From Pseudanabaena sp. ABRG5-3 (GTDB lineage Bacteria > Cyanobacteriota > Cyanobacteriia > Pseudanabaenales > Pseudanabaenaceae), in NCBI RefSeq assembly GCF_003967015.1, contig NZ_AP017560.1:2480001-2544000 (forward strand): 64,000 nt of DNA, given 5' to 3'. Below, piece by piece: positions 1-8,491 of the stretch; positions within the stretch are counted from its first letter, which is position 1, and each line of letters opens with the position of its first letter. The position numbers and the translations under genes were made by a program. Under the pieces are notes generated by a model. That model was not told the origin of the DNA. It was given only the letters and a program-made list of their open reading frames with translations, and searched no databases.

Positions 1-278
1 TCGCGCAAATCTGTAGGCAAAAATTTTCCTGTTTTCTCGGCGAGATACTGCAAAATCGCTCCCGACTCAAATACAGATATGGCATCTCCAAAATCCGATG
101 GATGGCGATCGATGATCGCAGGCATCCGATTGTTCGGCGAAATATTCAGGAATTCAGGTTTGAACTGGTCGCCAACACGAATGTCAATGGGATAAATCTC
201 ATACTCTAATTCTGCTTCTTCCAAGAAGATCGTAATCTTATGCCCGTTGGGAGTCGGCCAATAGTAGAGTTCAATCAT
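1..278 (-). CDS. Glutathione S-transferase, N-terminal part (cut by window start)
   Basis: Reading the minus strand from an ATG at 276-278 gives an open frame to the window edge (about 92 residues). It begins MIELYYWPTPNGHK and later reads ISPNNRMPAIIDR and FESGAILQYLAEKTG. These are the thioredoxin-fold landmarks of the Ure2/YfcG-like GST group: the beta1 strand, the cis-Pro loop (RMPAI) and the glutathione-binding E-S-G-A motif. The protein would conjugate or reduce substrates with glutathione in the cytosol. The helical C-terminal domain lies outside the window. The family is clear from sequence; the substrate is not. Confidence 0.88.
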   Translation of the reverse strand, partial: MIELYYWPTPNGHKITIFLEEAELEYEIYPIDIRVGDQFKPEFLNISPNNRMPAIIDRHPSDFGDAISVFESGAILQYLAEKTGKFLPTDLR

Positions 279-363
279 TGGTTTAGGGGCTTGGGTAGGA
301 TTGTAGAATTTCCTCCTATTGTAGTGCAACCCAAAAATTGCAATTTTCAGTCACATGAACCCC

Positions 364-414
364 CAAACAAATTTTTACAAGGGTTGCAAAGCAACCCTTG
401 TAAAAATTTGTTTG
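364..414. repeat. Perfect 24-bp-arm palindrome with AAA loop
   Basis: Arms at 364-387 and 391-414 are perfectly complementary around an AAA loop, with apex TTGC-AAA-GCAA. It sits between the start of the GST gene and the 3' end of the small minus-strand gene at 452-691. It could terminate that gene, but the arm is AT-rich at its base and there is no separate T tract. It belongs to the GC-NNN-GC palindrome set seen across the window. Confidence 0.85.
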
Positions 415-451
415 GTTCTGTTTTGAGTGCTTGGCGCTCTCATTTGCAGGG

Positions 452-691
452 CTAGAAATAATAGTGGCTTTCAATCCAATTCATCACTTCTTCTTCTGTG
501 CCAAAGTTCGCAGAGTGACCAGTTTTAGGATCGTAAACACACCAGTAGGAATTACCAAAGCGATCAGTTTTTTGCCAAACTTTGGCTTCATCATTTTGGT
601 TAAAAGTTGTTTGGGCTATATTTTGGAAGAATTTACTCAGAGCTTCCCCAATATTAATGTTAATAGGATTAGAAATAAAAGAGACTCGCAT
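452..691 (-). CDS. Small conserved-type hypothetical protein (79 aa)
   Basis: This 79-residue protein has no signal peptide or membrane segment. The middle reads KVWQKTDRFGNSYWCVYDPKTG and the C-terminal part is acidic (GTEEEVMNWIESHYYF). The W-x-x-Y/D pattern looks like a small compact beta-rich fold and suggests a genuine protein rather than a chance frame. It lies alone, tail-to-head with the GST gene, and a palindrome follows its stop. I do not recognise a family and assign no function. Moderate confidence that it is expressed. Confidence 0.6.
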   Translation of the reverse strand: MRVSFISNPININIGEALSKFFQNIAQTTFNQNDEAKVWQKTDRFGNSYWCVYDPKTGHSANFGTEEEVMNWIESHYYF

Positions 692-780
692 AATTTTGCT
701 ATCCCAATTGCGAAGGGTTCATACTTCCTATTGTTACCTTTTAGTTAGAGGATTCGGAAGGTACAAATTTAAGCATTTTT

Positions 781-840
781 ACTAGTACAGTTGGTAAAAT
801 GTTTAACTGTTCTAGTAAAATCAGTAGAAACTGTACTAGG
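781..840. promoter_or_regulatory. Three-box operator upstream of the MocR regulator
   Basis: Three copies of a 12-base box AACTGTACTAGT lie at 781-792 (reverse orientation), 805-816 (forward, one mismatch) and 829-840 (forward, last base changed). Successive boxes start exactly 24 bases apart, a little over two helical turns, so all lie on about the same DNA face. The array ends 56 bases before the MocR start codon. MocR/PdxR regulators are known to bind repeated boxes of this kind near their own promoters, so autoregulation is the natural inference. Binding itself is not shown by sequence. Confidence 0.6.
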
Positions 841-896
841 TAAGTTGAGATGAGATCGCTATATACTGCTTTCACTATCTCAGTAGCGCTTGCCCT

Positions 897-2345
897 ATGA
901 GAATTCCCTTAAATCGCTCTGCCCAAGAGCCAATCTATCTCCAAATCCGCGATCGCATTAGTCATTTGATTACATCGGGAGCGCTGCAAGCAGGAGAGCA
1001 ACTACCATCGATTCGTGCTCTTGCCGAAAGTGTACAGGTAAATAAGTTGACTGTCATCGAAGCATATAGTGTTCTTGAAGCCGATGGTCTGGTGTCTGCA
1101 AAGCAAGGCGCAGGCTACTTTGTGAATAATGCGATGCTTTCTCCTGAGCGTAGCTCCACCCTTGAAACCGATCAAGAGGTCGTAATTCCCAGTAAGTGGG
1201 GTGAATCATTTTTCGATCAGTACATGGATTCTCTGCAAGCGCAGCTACATCCCGATGTGATTGACTTTACCTCAGGATTTCCTCGCCCATCGGGATTAGA
1301 AGATCTGGCTAAAATTGCCCGTAGAGCGATGACTCAGGTAGCTGATGTGCTGTTTAGCTATGACTTTCCCCAAGGACAGTTTACCCTTCGCAAGCAGGTA
1401 GCGCAGATGCTCGCATGGAAATTGGGACTGGAAGCATCGGCAGATAATTTGATTATTACTAATGGCTCTAAACAGGCTCTATCTTTAGCATTTCAGTACT
1501 ATCTCCGCGCAGGGGATTGGGTAATTGTGGAATGTCCGACCTATCATGGCGCGATCGCGATTTTAGAAAAGATGGGCATCAAGGTGATCGGTATTCCTAT
1601 GCAGAATGATGGTATGAATTTGGAACTGCTCCATCAATATCTGCGTAGTCATCAACCCAAGCTGATCTATACCGTCAGCACCCTGCACAACCCTACAGGA
1701 ATTACGACATCACAATCCCATCGTCGCGAGTTAATCTCCCTAGCGGAGAAATATAACTGCCCAATTTTGGAAGACAATGCCTATGAAGGATTGAACTTTG
1801 AACCAGCCCCCGCACCTCTCAAGGTTCTAGATCGCAATGATTTAGTCACCTATATTGGTACATTCTCCAAATCGCTGATGCCCGGACTGAGAGTTGGCTA
1901 TATGGTATCGACTGGTAAGCATTATCAAGCCCTAGTGGAACTAAAACTGCTCCATGATTTGCATGTCTCCACCGTGACTCAAGCGATCGCTAGTGAGTAT
2001 ATTGCCTCTGGACATTATCGCCGCCATCTCAATCACCTGCGTACCATCAATCATCAAAGGCATGATCGAATGCTGCAAGCAATGGAACAACATTTTCCTA
2101 GTTCTGTCCGATGGACAGTTCCCAATGGTGGGCTATTTATCTGGGTACAACTTCCCAATCACACGCCGATGCAAATTGTCGGACAGGAAGCCGCCACGCA
2201 ACAGGTACTTATTGGTCGAGGTAAGCTGTTCTTCCCTGATGGGCAAGGATATCCCGCATTTCGCCTCAATTTCTCCCAATCCCTAGAAGATATTGATCGC
2301 GGCATTGCCATATTAGGCAATATTCTCAAACAACATCTGGTATAG
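897..2345 (+). CDS. MocR/PdxR-type PLP-dependent transcriptional regulator
   Basis: This 482-residue protein has a GntR-type winged helix (about residues 8-80; VNKLTVIEAYSVLEADGLV is the recognition helix and wing). A fold-type I aminotransferase domain follows from about 115 to the end. The PLP-binding lysine is K325 in the GTFSKSLMPGLRVGY motif, and upstream PLP contacts (NGSKQAL, YTVSTLHNPTG, EDNAYEGL) are present. The length is usual for the family. Such proteins regulate vitamin B6, GABA or amino-acid genes according to the ligand bound. The target here is unknown. The three-box operator just upstream suggests autoregulation. A 23-bp-arm palindrome overlaps the stop codon. Confidence 0.93.
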   Translation: MRIPLNRSAQEPIYLQIRDRISHLITSGALQAGEQLPSIRALAESVQVNKLTVIEAYSVLEADGLVSAKQGAGYFVNNAMLSPERSSTLETDQEVVIPSKWGESFFDQYMDSLQAQLHPDVIDFTSGFPRPSGLEDLAKIARRAMTQVADVLFSYDFPQGQFTLRKQVAQMLAWKLGLEASADNLIITNGSKQALSLAFQYYLRAGDWVIVECPTYHGAIAILEKMGIKVIGIPMQNDGMNLELLHQYLRSHQPKLIYTVSTLHNPTGITTSQSHRRELISLAEKYNCPILEDNAYEGLNFEPAPAPLKVLDRNDLVTYIGTFSKSLMPGLRVGYMVSTGKHYQALVELKLLHDLHVSTVTQAIASEYIASGHYRRHLNHLRTINHQRHDRMLQAMEQHFPSSVRWTVPNGGLFIWVQLPNHTPMQIVGQEAATQQVLIGRGKLFFPDGQGYPAFRLNFSQSLEDIDRGIAILGNILKQHLV

Positions 2346-2382
2346 ATTGAAGGCGCTCTGCGCCTTCAATCTATACCAGATG
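2334..2382. terminator. Stop-overlapping palindrome after the MocR gene
   Basis: Two 23-base arms (2334-2356 and 2360-2382) pair perfectly around a TCT loop, with apex GGCGC-TCT-GCGCC. The left arm contains the last codons and the TAG stop of the regulator, so the right arm is a reverse-complement copy of coding sequence. There is no T tract. It probably stabilises or terminates the convergent regulator and flavodiiron transcripts. Confidence 0.65.
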
Positions 2383-2432
2383 CACCCGCTATATGCTTAT
2401 GGGTTGCGTTTATAACTATGCCGAGCTACTTA

Positions 2433-4160
2433 CTAGTAGTTACTAGCAGTTTTTCGGTGATGGATCGCAGTTAAGCCGTTAGATTGCAACAGCTTGCCAT
2501 TTTCGACGATCGCATAAATTAGCCAGTGATCGCCACATTCCATTCTTTGAGCAACACGGCATTCCAAATATGCCAAGCCATCGGGCAGAATCAGACCACC
2601 TTCCGTTGGTTCCACTTGCACATCCGCAAACCGATCTTCTCCGGGGGCAAATTTTTTCATGAAGTGCTTACGCAGTTGTTTACCCTGTTCAAGGATATTC
2701 AAAACAAAGCGATCGCCTTCGTACATATAGGACTCGATCGCCCGATCCTTCGCCACAGCAACGGTAATTCCGGGAGGATTAAAGGTTGCCTGAGATACCC
2801 ATGAGGCAAGCATTGCCGTGGAAATTTCCCCACGTTTGACGGTCAATACACAGAGGGAACCGACAATACGACCAACCGCTTGCTCAACGGTACTTCCAGG
2901 GTTTAGGGTAGTGCGAACTTTTTTGGCGCGTTTTAGGGCTTGGGCAAAATCCGTACCTGTTTCTTCACAAACTTGTAAAGTAGCTTCGGTAGGGGTGAAC
3001 TTGATCCGAATTGGCTCAAAAGCAAGGGTATAGCCTGCGTCCTTAAGTTTGCCAGCAATAATATCTACGGCTTCACCACTCCAGCCATAGGAACCAAACA
3101 CTCCTGCTTGATAGCTTTTAGTGGCTGTCGATAGAACGATGCCGAGGGCGGTTTGGACTTGGGTAGGCAAATGTCCACCTAAGGTCGGTGAACCAATCAA
3201 GAAACCTGATGATTTTTCGATCGCCGCCTTAATTTCCTCTGGTTCCGCACTTTCGCAGTTAATCAACTCAACGGCAACCCCTGCCTTAGTAATTCCCCTT
3301 GCTAAAGCATTAGCGATCGTCGTAGTGTTGCCATAGGCGGAGGCAAAGAGCAGTGCTACGGAAATATTTTGTTGCTTTTGATTTTCACTCCATTGACGAT
3401 AGAGATTGACCAACTCATGCAATCCGTAACGCAGCATGGGTCCATGACCGGGAGCATAAAAACTAACAGGTATATCAGTGAGCTTATCGAGGGCAGTTTC
3501 CACCTGACGGACTTGGTTTGCCATCGTGCTATCAAAGTAATAGCGACGATCGCCTAAGAGTTGACTCCAACCTTCATCAAAGACCTGATCGCCACAGACA
3601 TGAGCCGCAAAAAACTTGTCAGTATATAAAATCTGCGTTTTGGTATCGTAGGTGCAAAGCTCGTCAGGATAGCGTGGTGTGGAGGTGGGGATAAATTTGA
3701 GAATATGCCCTTTCCCAAGATCGAGGACTTCTTCACCGCGCACAACTTGAATTTTGAGTTTGTCCCCGTAGGTTTCCTCTAGACTCTGGCGCAAGGCGAT
3801 CGCCCCTGGATTCGTACAGACAAAGGTGAGGCGGTTATTAATTGCTAATAAAGCCTTAAGGGTTTCGATGCGGTTTTGGTTAACGTGACCAAGAACTACA
3901 TAACTGATATCGAGAATATTAATTCGCTTTCGCAACTCATCCAGATAAATTTCCGTAAATGTGCCTCCGGGGGGATCGATTAGCGCTTGTAAATTTCCTT
4001 GAATTAAGAAGGAGTTAGCTGTAGTTCCTTTTTCCAGTGCATATTCGATTTCAAATCGTAGGCGATTCCAACTGCGCGATCGCAGGGCATAGGTTTCATC
4101 AGCAATGTAAATTACCTGTACATCGCGGGGTTTAGTTGTAGTCACGATCGCGGTCTCCAA
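2433..4160 (-). CDS. Three-domain flavodiiron protein (Flv1/Flv2 type, degenerate diiron site)
   Basis: This 575-residue protein has a metallo-beta-lactamase-like domain (about 1-255), a flavodoxin domain (about 265-405, FASAYGNTTTIANALARG phosphate loop) and a flavin-reductase domain (about 430-575), the cyanobacterial class C layout. Such proteins take electrons from photosystem I acceptors and reduce O2 to water in the cytosol. The canonical HxExDH motif reads H92-V-N94-Q-N96-R97, and a later His is replaced in STPRYPDE, while the final H in APGHGP remains. That pattern marks the Flv1/Flv2 partner type, which acts with a canonical Flv3/Flv4. No partner gene is in the window. Being away from an flv4-flv2 cluster slightly favours Flv1. 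Confidence 0.9.
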   Translation of the reverse strand: METAIVTTTKPRDVQVIYIADETYALRSRSWNRLRFEIEYALEKGTTANSFLIQGNLQALIDPPGGTFTEIYLDELRKRINILDISYVVLGHVNQNRIETLKALLAINNRLTFVCTNPGAIALRQSLEETYGDKLKIQVVRGEEVLDLGKGHILKFIPTSTPRYPDELCTYDTKTQILYTDKFFAAHVCGDQVFDEGWSQLLGDRRYYFDSTMANQVRQVETALDKLTDIPVSFYAPGHGPMLRYGLHELVNLYRQWSENQKQQNISVALLFASAYGNTTTIANALARGITKAGVAVELINCESAEPEEIKAAIEKSSGFLIGSPTLGGHLPTQVQTALGIVLSTATKSYQAGVFGSYGWSGEAVDIIAGKLKDAGYTLAFEPIRIKFTPTEATLQVCEETGTDFAQALKRAKKVRTTLNPGSTVEQAVGRIVGSLCVLTVKRGEISTAMLASWVSQATFNPPGITVAVAKDRAIESYMYEGDRFVLNILEQGKQLRKHFMKKFAPGEDRFADVQVEPTEGGLILPDGLAYLECRVAQRMECGDHWLIYAIVENGKLLQSNGLTAIHHRKTASNY

Positions 4161-4249
4161 AATTCTAGACTGTTGTTTCTAGTTTACTGACAGTTGGGAA
4201 CTACCAAGCATTACAAAACCCAATTGTTTCAATAAACCTCATTGATGAA

Positions 4250-4286
4250 ATATTTTGAGGCGTGGCTTCGCCACGCCTCAAAATAT
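4250..4286. repeat. 17-bp-arm palindrome between flavodiiron and ABM-like genes
   Basis: Arms 4250-4266 and 4270-4286 pair perfectly around TTC, with apex GTGGC-TTC-GCCAC. It lies in the divergent interval between the flavodiiron gene (start 4160) and the plus-strand gene at 4408, so it is not at the 3' end of either. A terminator role is therefore unlikely. Confidence 0.8.
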
Positions 4287-4407
4287 CGATTCCTTACTTA
4301 ATCATCATTGCTATAAGTCTTTGCCACAAATCGTTACAGTCTTTGGTCTCCAGATCAGGCAAGATCTATTTCTAAAATCCCTCAAAACTACTTAGGAAAA
4401 ATCAACC

Positions 4408-4770
4408 ATGTCAACTCAAGATACAGGCTGCTCTATTGCACCCTATTTCAAGATTCCTGAAGGTAAGCTCGAAGAGTTTAAGGCAATCTGCGATCGCTTT
4501 ACGGCTCAGACTAAAACCGAACCCAAATGTCTGTATTACGGTTTTAGCTTTTATGAAAATATTGCCCATTGCCGTGAAGCCTATGTAGATGCTGAGGCTC
4601 TATTGTTTCATCTGCAAAATGTCAATAGTATTTTGCAGGAAGCCCTTCAAGTTGCCGAGCTTTTTCGCTTAGAAATTCATGGATGTGAAGCGGAGCTGGC
4701 GAAACTCCGAGAACCATTAGCACCTTTCAATGCTCAGTTTTTTGTCCTCGAATATGGATTTCGCAACTAA
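4408..4770 (+). CDS. Dimeric alpha/beta-barrel protein, ABM-like
   Basis: This 120-residue soluble protein begins GCSIAPYFKIPEGKLEEFKAICDRF and contains TEPKCLYYGFSFYENIAHCREAYVDAEALLFHLQNV. That is the beta-alpha-beta ferredoxin-like pattern of the antibiotic biosynthesis monooxygenase (ABM) and stress-responsive dimeric barrel superfamily. Members are small cofactor-free oxygenases or scaffold proteins acting on quinols and related aromatics. It stands alone, divergent from the flavodiiron gene, and a RBS-like AGGAAAA lies about 15 bases upstream of the ATG. The superfamily is fairly clear; the reaction is not. Confidence 0.7.
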   Translation: MSTQDTGCSIAPYFKIPEGKLEEFKAICDRFTAQTKTEPKCLYYGFSFYENIAHCREAYVDAEALLFHLQNVNSILQEALQVAELFRLEIHGCEAELAKLREPLAPFNAQFFVLEYGFRN

Positions 4771-4997
4771 TTAGAACTGATGATGGGTTACGCGATCGCT
4801 AACCCATCCTACATTTAATTCTAACAACATACTTACTACATAAAGCTTAAGGAATCCGTGGCAAGAATTAGCGATAAATATTACTATTATCATTAGTTTA
4901 AAATATTAGTTAAAAAGCAATTTAAGCTATTAGAAATATCTAGAAAATCAATAATTAATCTCTATTTATTCTAGAACCACTAGCTAATGTCAACGAG

Positions 4998-5090
4998 AGT
5001 ATCTCATTTTGGAACATTTGGTAAAGGCAAGGGGCTTAAGCCCCTTGTTCTAGGCTTGATAAAATTGTGACTGCACCAAAGTGAGATACT
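4998..5090. repeat. Family D palindromic element, copy 1
   Basis: An outer inverted repeat (4998-5012 and 5076-5090, one mismatch in 15) encloses the inner palindrome CAAGGGGCTTAAGCCCCTTG at 5028-5047. The inner core recurs at 58921-58944 and 62176-62197, where flanking arms differ. It lies in the 586-base gap before the PEP synthase gene (4771-5356). Apart from this element and a small inverted repeat at 5323-5342, I see nothing else in that gap. Confidence 0.75.
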
Positions 5091-5322
5091 TCCAATGTCA
5101 ATCTTTGCAAAGCTTGATGAACAAATGTAATGCTGAATAAATTTGATGCTTCCATAGTAGATATAATTAGAAGGTATCGAAGGCTTCAATAGTGTCTATA
5201 CTAAGTATAAGATCTTAATTACAGAACTTAACCAATGAGTCATTTATCAAAAGTTTCTTGATTAAGTCTCTTAATTAATATTTAAGGCTTCAAACTTAAT
5301 CCTTATTGATACAAGAATTGAT

Positions 5323-5342
5323 CTAATCATTAATTTGATTAG
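5323..5342. promoter_or_regulatory. Small inverted repeat just before the PEP synthase RBS
   Basis: CTAATCA at 5323-5329 and TGATTAG at 5336-5342 form a perfect 7-base inverted repeat with a 6-base AT spacer. It ends directly before the GGGAG ribosome-binding site (about 5342-5346) of the gene starting at 5357. The position suits an operator or a leader hairpin controlling ppsA. This is pattern-based inference only. Confidence 0.35.
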
Positions 5343-5356
5343 GGAGTTAAATCATT

Positions 5357-7792
5357 ATGACTAGCTCGACTTTTGCCTCAGAAACATCTAGAAATGTTCC
5401 CAAAGAACAAGCATTAGTCCTTTGGTTTGAAGAAGTAGGAATTGGCGATATTCCGCTTGTGGGTGGGAAAAATGCTTCGTTAGGGGAAATGATTCGCCAA
5501 CTTCAACCTAAAGGCGTAAATGTTCCCAATGGATTTGCGACCACTGCCTATGCTTTTCGTCATTTCATTGAGAAAGCTGGACTCGAAGCAAAACTGCGTG
5601 AACTCTTTGCCGATCTTGACATTGAGGACATGAATAACCTGCGCGATCGCGGTCGTCAGGCGCGTGCATTAGTTCTCAGTACTCCATTCCCCGACGATCT
5701 GCAAATGGCGATCGCCATGTCTTACAGGAAACTCAGTAGTCTCTATGGTTCCGAAGAGGACTCCGATGTAGCAGTCCGCTCCAGTGCCACAGCCGAAGAC
5801 CTGCCCGATGCCAGTTTCGCAGGACAACAGGAAACCTACCTGAATGTCTATGGTGCAAACGAAGTTGTCGATGCTTGCCATCGCTGCTTTGCCTCACTAT
5901 TTACCGATCGCGCTATTTCTTACCGCACAATCAACGGCTTTGATCATTTCGATATTGCCCTCTCCGTCGGCGTGCAGAAGATGGTACGTTCCGATCTCGC
6001 CTCCTCTGGGGTGATGTTCTCCATCGATACCGAAACAGGCTTTAAAAACGCAGCATTAATCACCGCCGCCTATGGCTTAGGTGAAAACGTGGTGCAGGGT
6101 GCAGTCAATCCCGATGAGTATTTCGTTTTCAAACCTACTCTCAAACAAGGCTTCCGTCCCATTCTCGAAAAACGCCTCGGAACCAAAGAAATCAAGATGG
6201 TCTATGACATTGGCGGCGGTAAGCTGACCAAGAATATTCCTGTCCCAGTTTCCGAACGAGTCAAGTTTGCGATTACCGATGACGAGATTCTCAAACTCGC
6301 AGAATGGGCTTGCATTATTGAAGATCACTATTCAGAAGTACGCGGCAAGCTGTCACCGATGGATATTGAATGGGCAAAAGATGGACGCACAGGGGAATTG
6401 TTCATCGTGCAGGCAAGACCTGAAACCGTGCAGTCGCAAAAGTCAGGTAACATTCTCAGGAACTATAAATTGAAAGGTTCCAGTGATGTGCTGATTACAG
6501 GTCGCGCTGTGGGCGAGATGATCGGTCAAGGCAAGGCGAACGTGATTTTGGAAGTCCATAACATCGAAGATTTCCAAGCAGGGCAAGTCCTAGTCACCAA
6601 CAAGACTGACCCCGACTGGGAACCAATCATGAAAAAGGCGAGTGCGATCGTCACTAACCAAGGTGGACGCACATGCCACGCTGCCATCATTGCGCGAGAA
6701 ATGGGTATTCCTGCGATCGTCGGTTGCGGCAATGCCACAGGCGTTCTCAAGACTGGTCAAGAAGTCACGATTTCCTGTGCTGAAGGCGAAGAAGGCAAGG
6801 TTTACGAAGGTCTAGTTCCCTTTGAAGTTGTGGAAACCTCCCTCGATAATTTGCCTAAACTTTCTACCAAGATCTTGATGAATGTGGGCAATCCCGAAGA
6901 AGCTTTTGGTTTATCCTCCATTCCCTGCGATGGTGTTGGCTTAGCCCGTATGGAATTCATCATCGCCAACCACATCAAGGCACATCCCCTCGCCCTGATG
7001 AACTTCGACACCCTCGAAGACAAGGCGGCGAAATGGGAAATTTCGCAACTGACAGCACGCTATGAAAACAAAGCTGATTTCTTTGTAGACAAGCTGGCTC
7101 AAGGCATCGGCACGATCGCTGCTGCCTTTTATCCTAAACCTGTTGTCGTGCGGATGTCCGACTTCAAGAGCAATGAGTACGCCAATCTGCTCGGTGGTCG
7201 TGCCTTTGAACCTACCGAAGAAAATCCGATGATCGGCTGGCGTGGTGCATCCCGCTACTACGACCCTAAATATCGCGAAGCCTATGGCTTGGAATGTCAA
7301 GCTCTGAAGCGCGTCCGCGATGACATGGGCTTAACCAACGTGATTCCAATGATTCCTTTCTGTCGTACTCCTGAAGAAGGTCGCAAGGTACTTGTGGAAA
7401 TGGAAAAACACGGCTTGAAGCGTGGCGAAAATGGTTTGGAAGTCTATGTGATGTGCGAAATCCCTAGTAACGTGATCTTGGCGGATGAGTTCTCACAAGT
7501 CTTTGATGGCTTCTCGATTGGTTCCAATGACCTCACCCAGTTGACCCTCGGCTTAGATCGTGACTCTTCCCTCGTTGCCCATATCTTTGATGAGCGCAAT
7601 GAAGCAGTTAAATCAATGGTTCGCACGGTCATTCAAAAGGCTAAGGCAAACCACCGCAAGATCGGCATTTGTGGTCAAGCCCCTAGCGATTATCCCGAAT
7701 TTGCTAAGTTCCTCGTCGAGCAAGGCATTGATTCGATCAGTCTCAACCCAGATTCTGTCTTGAAGACAATGCTCGAACTCGCGAAAATGTAA
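5357..7792 (+). CDS. ppsA: Phosphoenolpyruvate synthase
   Basis: This 811-residue enzyme converts pyruvate, ATP and water to PEP, AMP and phosphate. It has the N-terminal ATP-binding domain (about 20-370, with VGGKNASLGEM, SSATAEDLPDASFAGQQET and DIEWAKDG). The mobile phospho-histidine domain follows, with catalytic H441 in GGRTCHAAIIARE. The C-terminal PEP/pyruvate barrel (about 500-811) ends with the IGICGQAPSDYPEF catalytic-Cys motif. The length is close to that of the E. coli enzyme. The ATG is preceded by GGGAG at a good distance. It is followed immediately by a strong terminator, so it is monocistronic. In a cyanobacterium it would feed gluconeogenesis or dark fermentation balance. Confidence 0.97.
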   Translation: MTSSTFASETSRNVPKEQALVLWFEEVGIGDIPLVGGKNASLGEMIRQLQPKGVNVPNGFATTAYAFRHFIEKAGLEAKLRELFADLDIEDMNNLRDRGRQARALVLSTPFPDDLQMAIAMSYRKLSSLYGSEEDSDVAVRSSATAEDLPDASFAGQQETYLNVYGANEVVDACHRCFASLFTDRAISYRTINGFDHFDIALSVGVQKMVRSDLASSGVMFSIDTETGFKNAALITAAYGLGENVVQGAVNPDEYFVFKPTLKQGFRPILEKRLGTKEIKMVYDIGGGKLTKNIPVPVSERVKFAITDDEILKLAEWACIIEDHYSEVRGKLSPMDIEWAKDGRTGELFIVQARPETVQSQKSGNILRNYKLKGSSDVLITGRAVGEMIGQGKANVILEVHNIEDFQAGQVLVTNKTDPDWEPIMKKASAIVTNQGGRTCHAAIIAREMGIPAIVGCGNATGVLKTGQEVTISCAEGEEGKVYEGLVPFEVVETSLDNLPKLSTKILMNVGNPEEAFGLSSIPCDGVGLARMEFIIANHIKAHPLALMNFDTLEDKAAKWEISQLTARYENKADFFVDKLAQGIGTIAAAFYPKPVVVRMSDFKSNEYANLLGGRAFEPTEENPMIGWRGASRYYDPKYREAYGLECQALKRVRDDMGLTNVIPMIPFCRTPEEGRKVLVEMEKHGLKRGENGLEVYVMCEIPSNVILADEFSQVFDGFSIGSNDLTQLTLGLDRDSSLVAHIFDERNEAVKSMVRTVIQKAKANHRKIGICGQAPSDYPEFAKFLVEQGIDSISLNPDSVLKTMLELAKM

Positions 7793-7794
7793 AT

Positions 7795-7826
7795 AAAAAA
7801 GGCGGCGCGAAGCGCCGCCTTTTTTG
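7795..7826 (+). terminator. Rho-independent terminator of ppsA
   Basis: A run of A, GGCGGCGC, loop GAA, GCGCCGCC and then a run of T form a GC-rich hairpin flanked by A and T tracts. It starts three bases after the ppsA stop. The A/T symmetry means it can also act on the minus-strand toxin gene ending at 7836. Confidence 0.93.
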
Positions 7827-7835
7827 CGCTAGAAA

Positions 7836-8105
7836 TTATGGGAAATAGCGATAAATTTCTTTGCGATGCAATACCCTATAAAATGTAACGGTTTCGTCTT
7901 CAAAGATCACTCCAATTCGATAATCTCCTACTTTGATTCGATACGCATTTTCATAGCCCTGTAGTTTTTTGACATTTTTGATATCTGCCAACCCAGCAAG
8001 TTTGGGAATCTCCTCAAATACAAGGTTGTTTATGGGTTTGAAGTAAGGTGTACTTCTGAGCGCTTTAAGTTCTTTAAGAAAGCTGGGAAGATAATTAACA
8101 TTCAT
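7836..8105 (-). CDS. RelE/ParE-type toxin
   Basis: This 89-residue protein shows the compact RelE/ParE fold: N-terminal helices (FLKELKALRSTPYFKPINNLVFEEIPKL), then NVKKLQGYENAYRIKVGDYRIGVIFEDETVTFYRVLHRKEIYRYFP. The KLQG, YRIKVGDYRIG and VLHRKEIYR segments are family hallmarks; the R and K residues supply the catalytic or basic surface. RelE-type toxins cut mRNA on the ribosome and related members poison gyrase; which applies is not visible. Its start overlaps the stop of the upstream gene by four bases (ATGA), the usual translational coupling with its antitoxin. Confidence 0.88.
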   Translation of the reverse strand: MNVNYLPSFLKELKALRSTPYFKPINNLVFEEIPKLAGLADIKNVKKLQGYENAYRIKVGDYRIGVIFEDETVTFYRVLHRKEIYRYFP

Positions 8106-8362
8106 GCTCTTTCCATTTCGGCAAGTGCTTCTTGAAGACTAAGAGGCTTTTCGTCTTTAACTTCCAGCATGGCATGGACAAGCCCTAAGTCCTCGATCGC
8201 TTCGATAATCGCAGGATCTTGGGAATGGCTTCCTGAAACTGGCGTAACGCTTTCACGAAACAACCGAATAATCTGCAAAAGGTTTGACCAATATTGCTCA
8301 GGAATTTTGTCTAGCTCATTGGCTAGTTCTTCTGCAAACATAGTTGGGCTATTGGTTGTCAT
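8102..8362 (-). CDS. Antitoxin partner of the RelE-type toxin
   Basis: This 86-residue acidic protein (FAEELANELDKIPEQYWSNLLQIIRLFRES, then KPLSLQEALAEMERA) is directly upstream of the toxin and overlaps it by four bases. Many small cyanobacterial antitoxins share this layout: an N-terminal LxxxxDxIPxxxWxNLLQIIR helix pair and a C-terminal tail that wraps the toxin. No ribbon-helix-helix or AbrB motif is obvious, so how it would bind DNA is unclear. The role rests on position, size and this general resemblance. Confidence 0.8.
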   Translation of the reverse strand: MTTNSPTMFAEELANELDKIPEQYWSNLLQIIRLFRESVTPVSGSHSQDPAIIEAIEDLGLVHAMLEVKDEKPLSLQEALAEMERA

Positions 8363-8491
8363 CTTTTCATTCCTGAATACAAAGTATTTTTAGATTTTAG
8401 ATTAATGTACTTACCTGCTTAAGAAAACGGTCTCGGATTGTCTGCAAATATGTCCCAACTTTTTCATTGTAAGGTCAATACTATTGCAACT

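Noticed and set aside
431-748. 105-codon plus-strand frame opposite the small hypothetical gene
   Set aside because: Mirror of the more convincing minus-strand frame at 452-691; residue pattern is Ile/Phe/Leu-rich without protein-like order.
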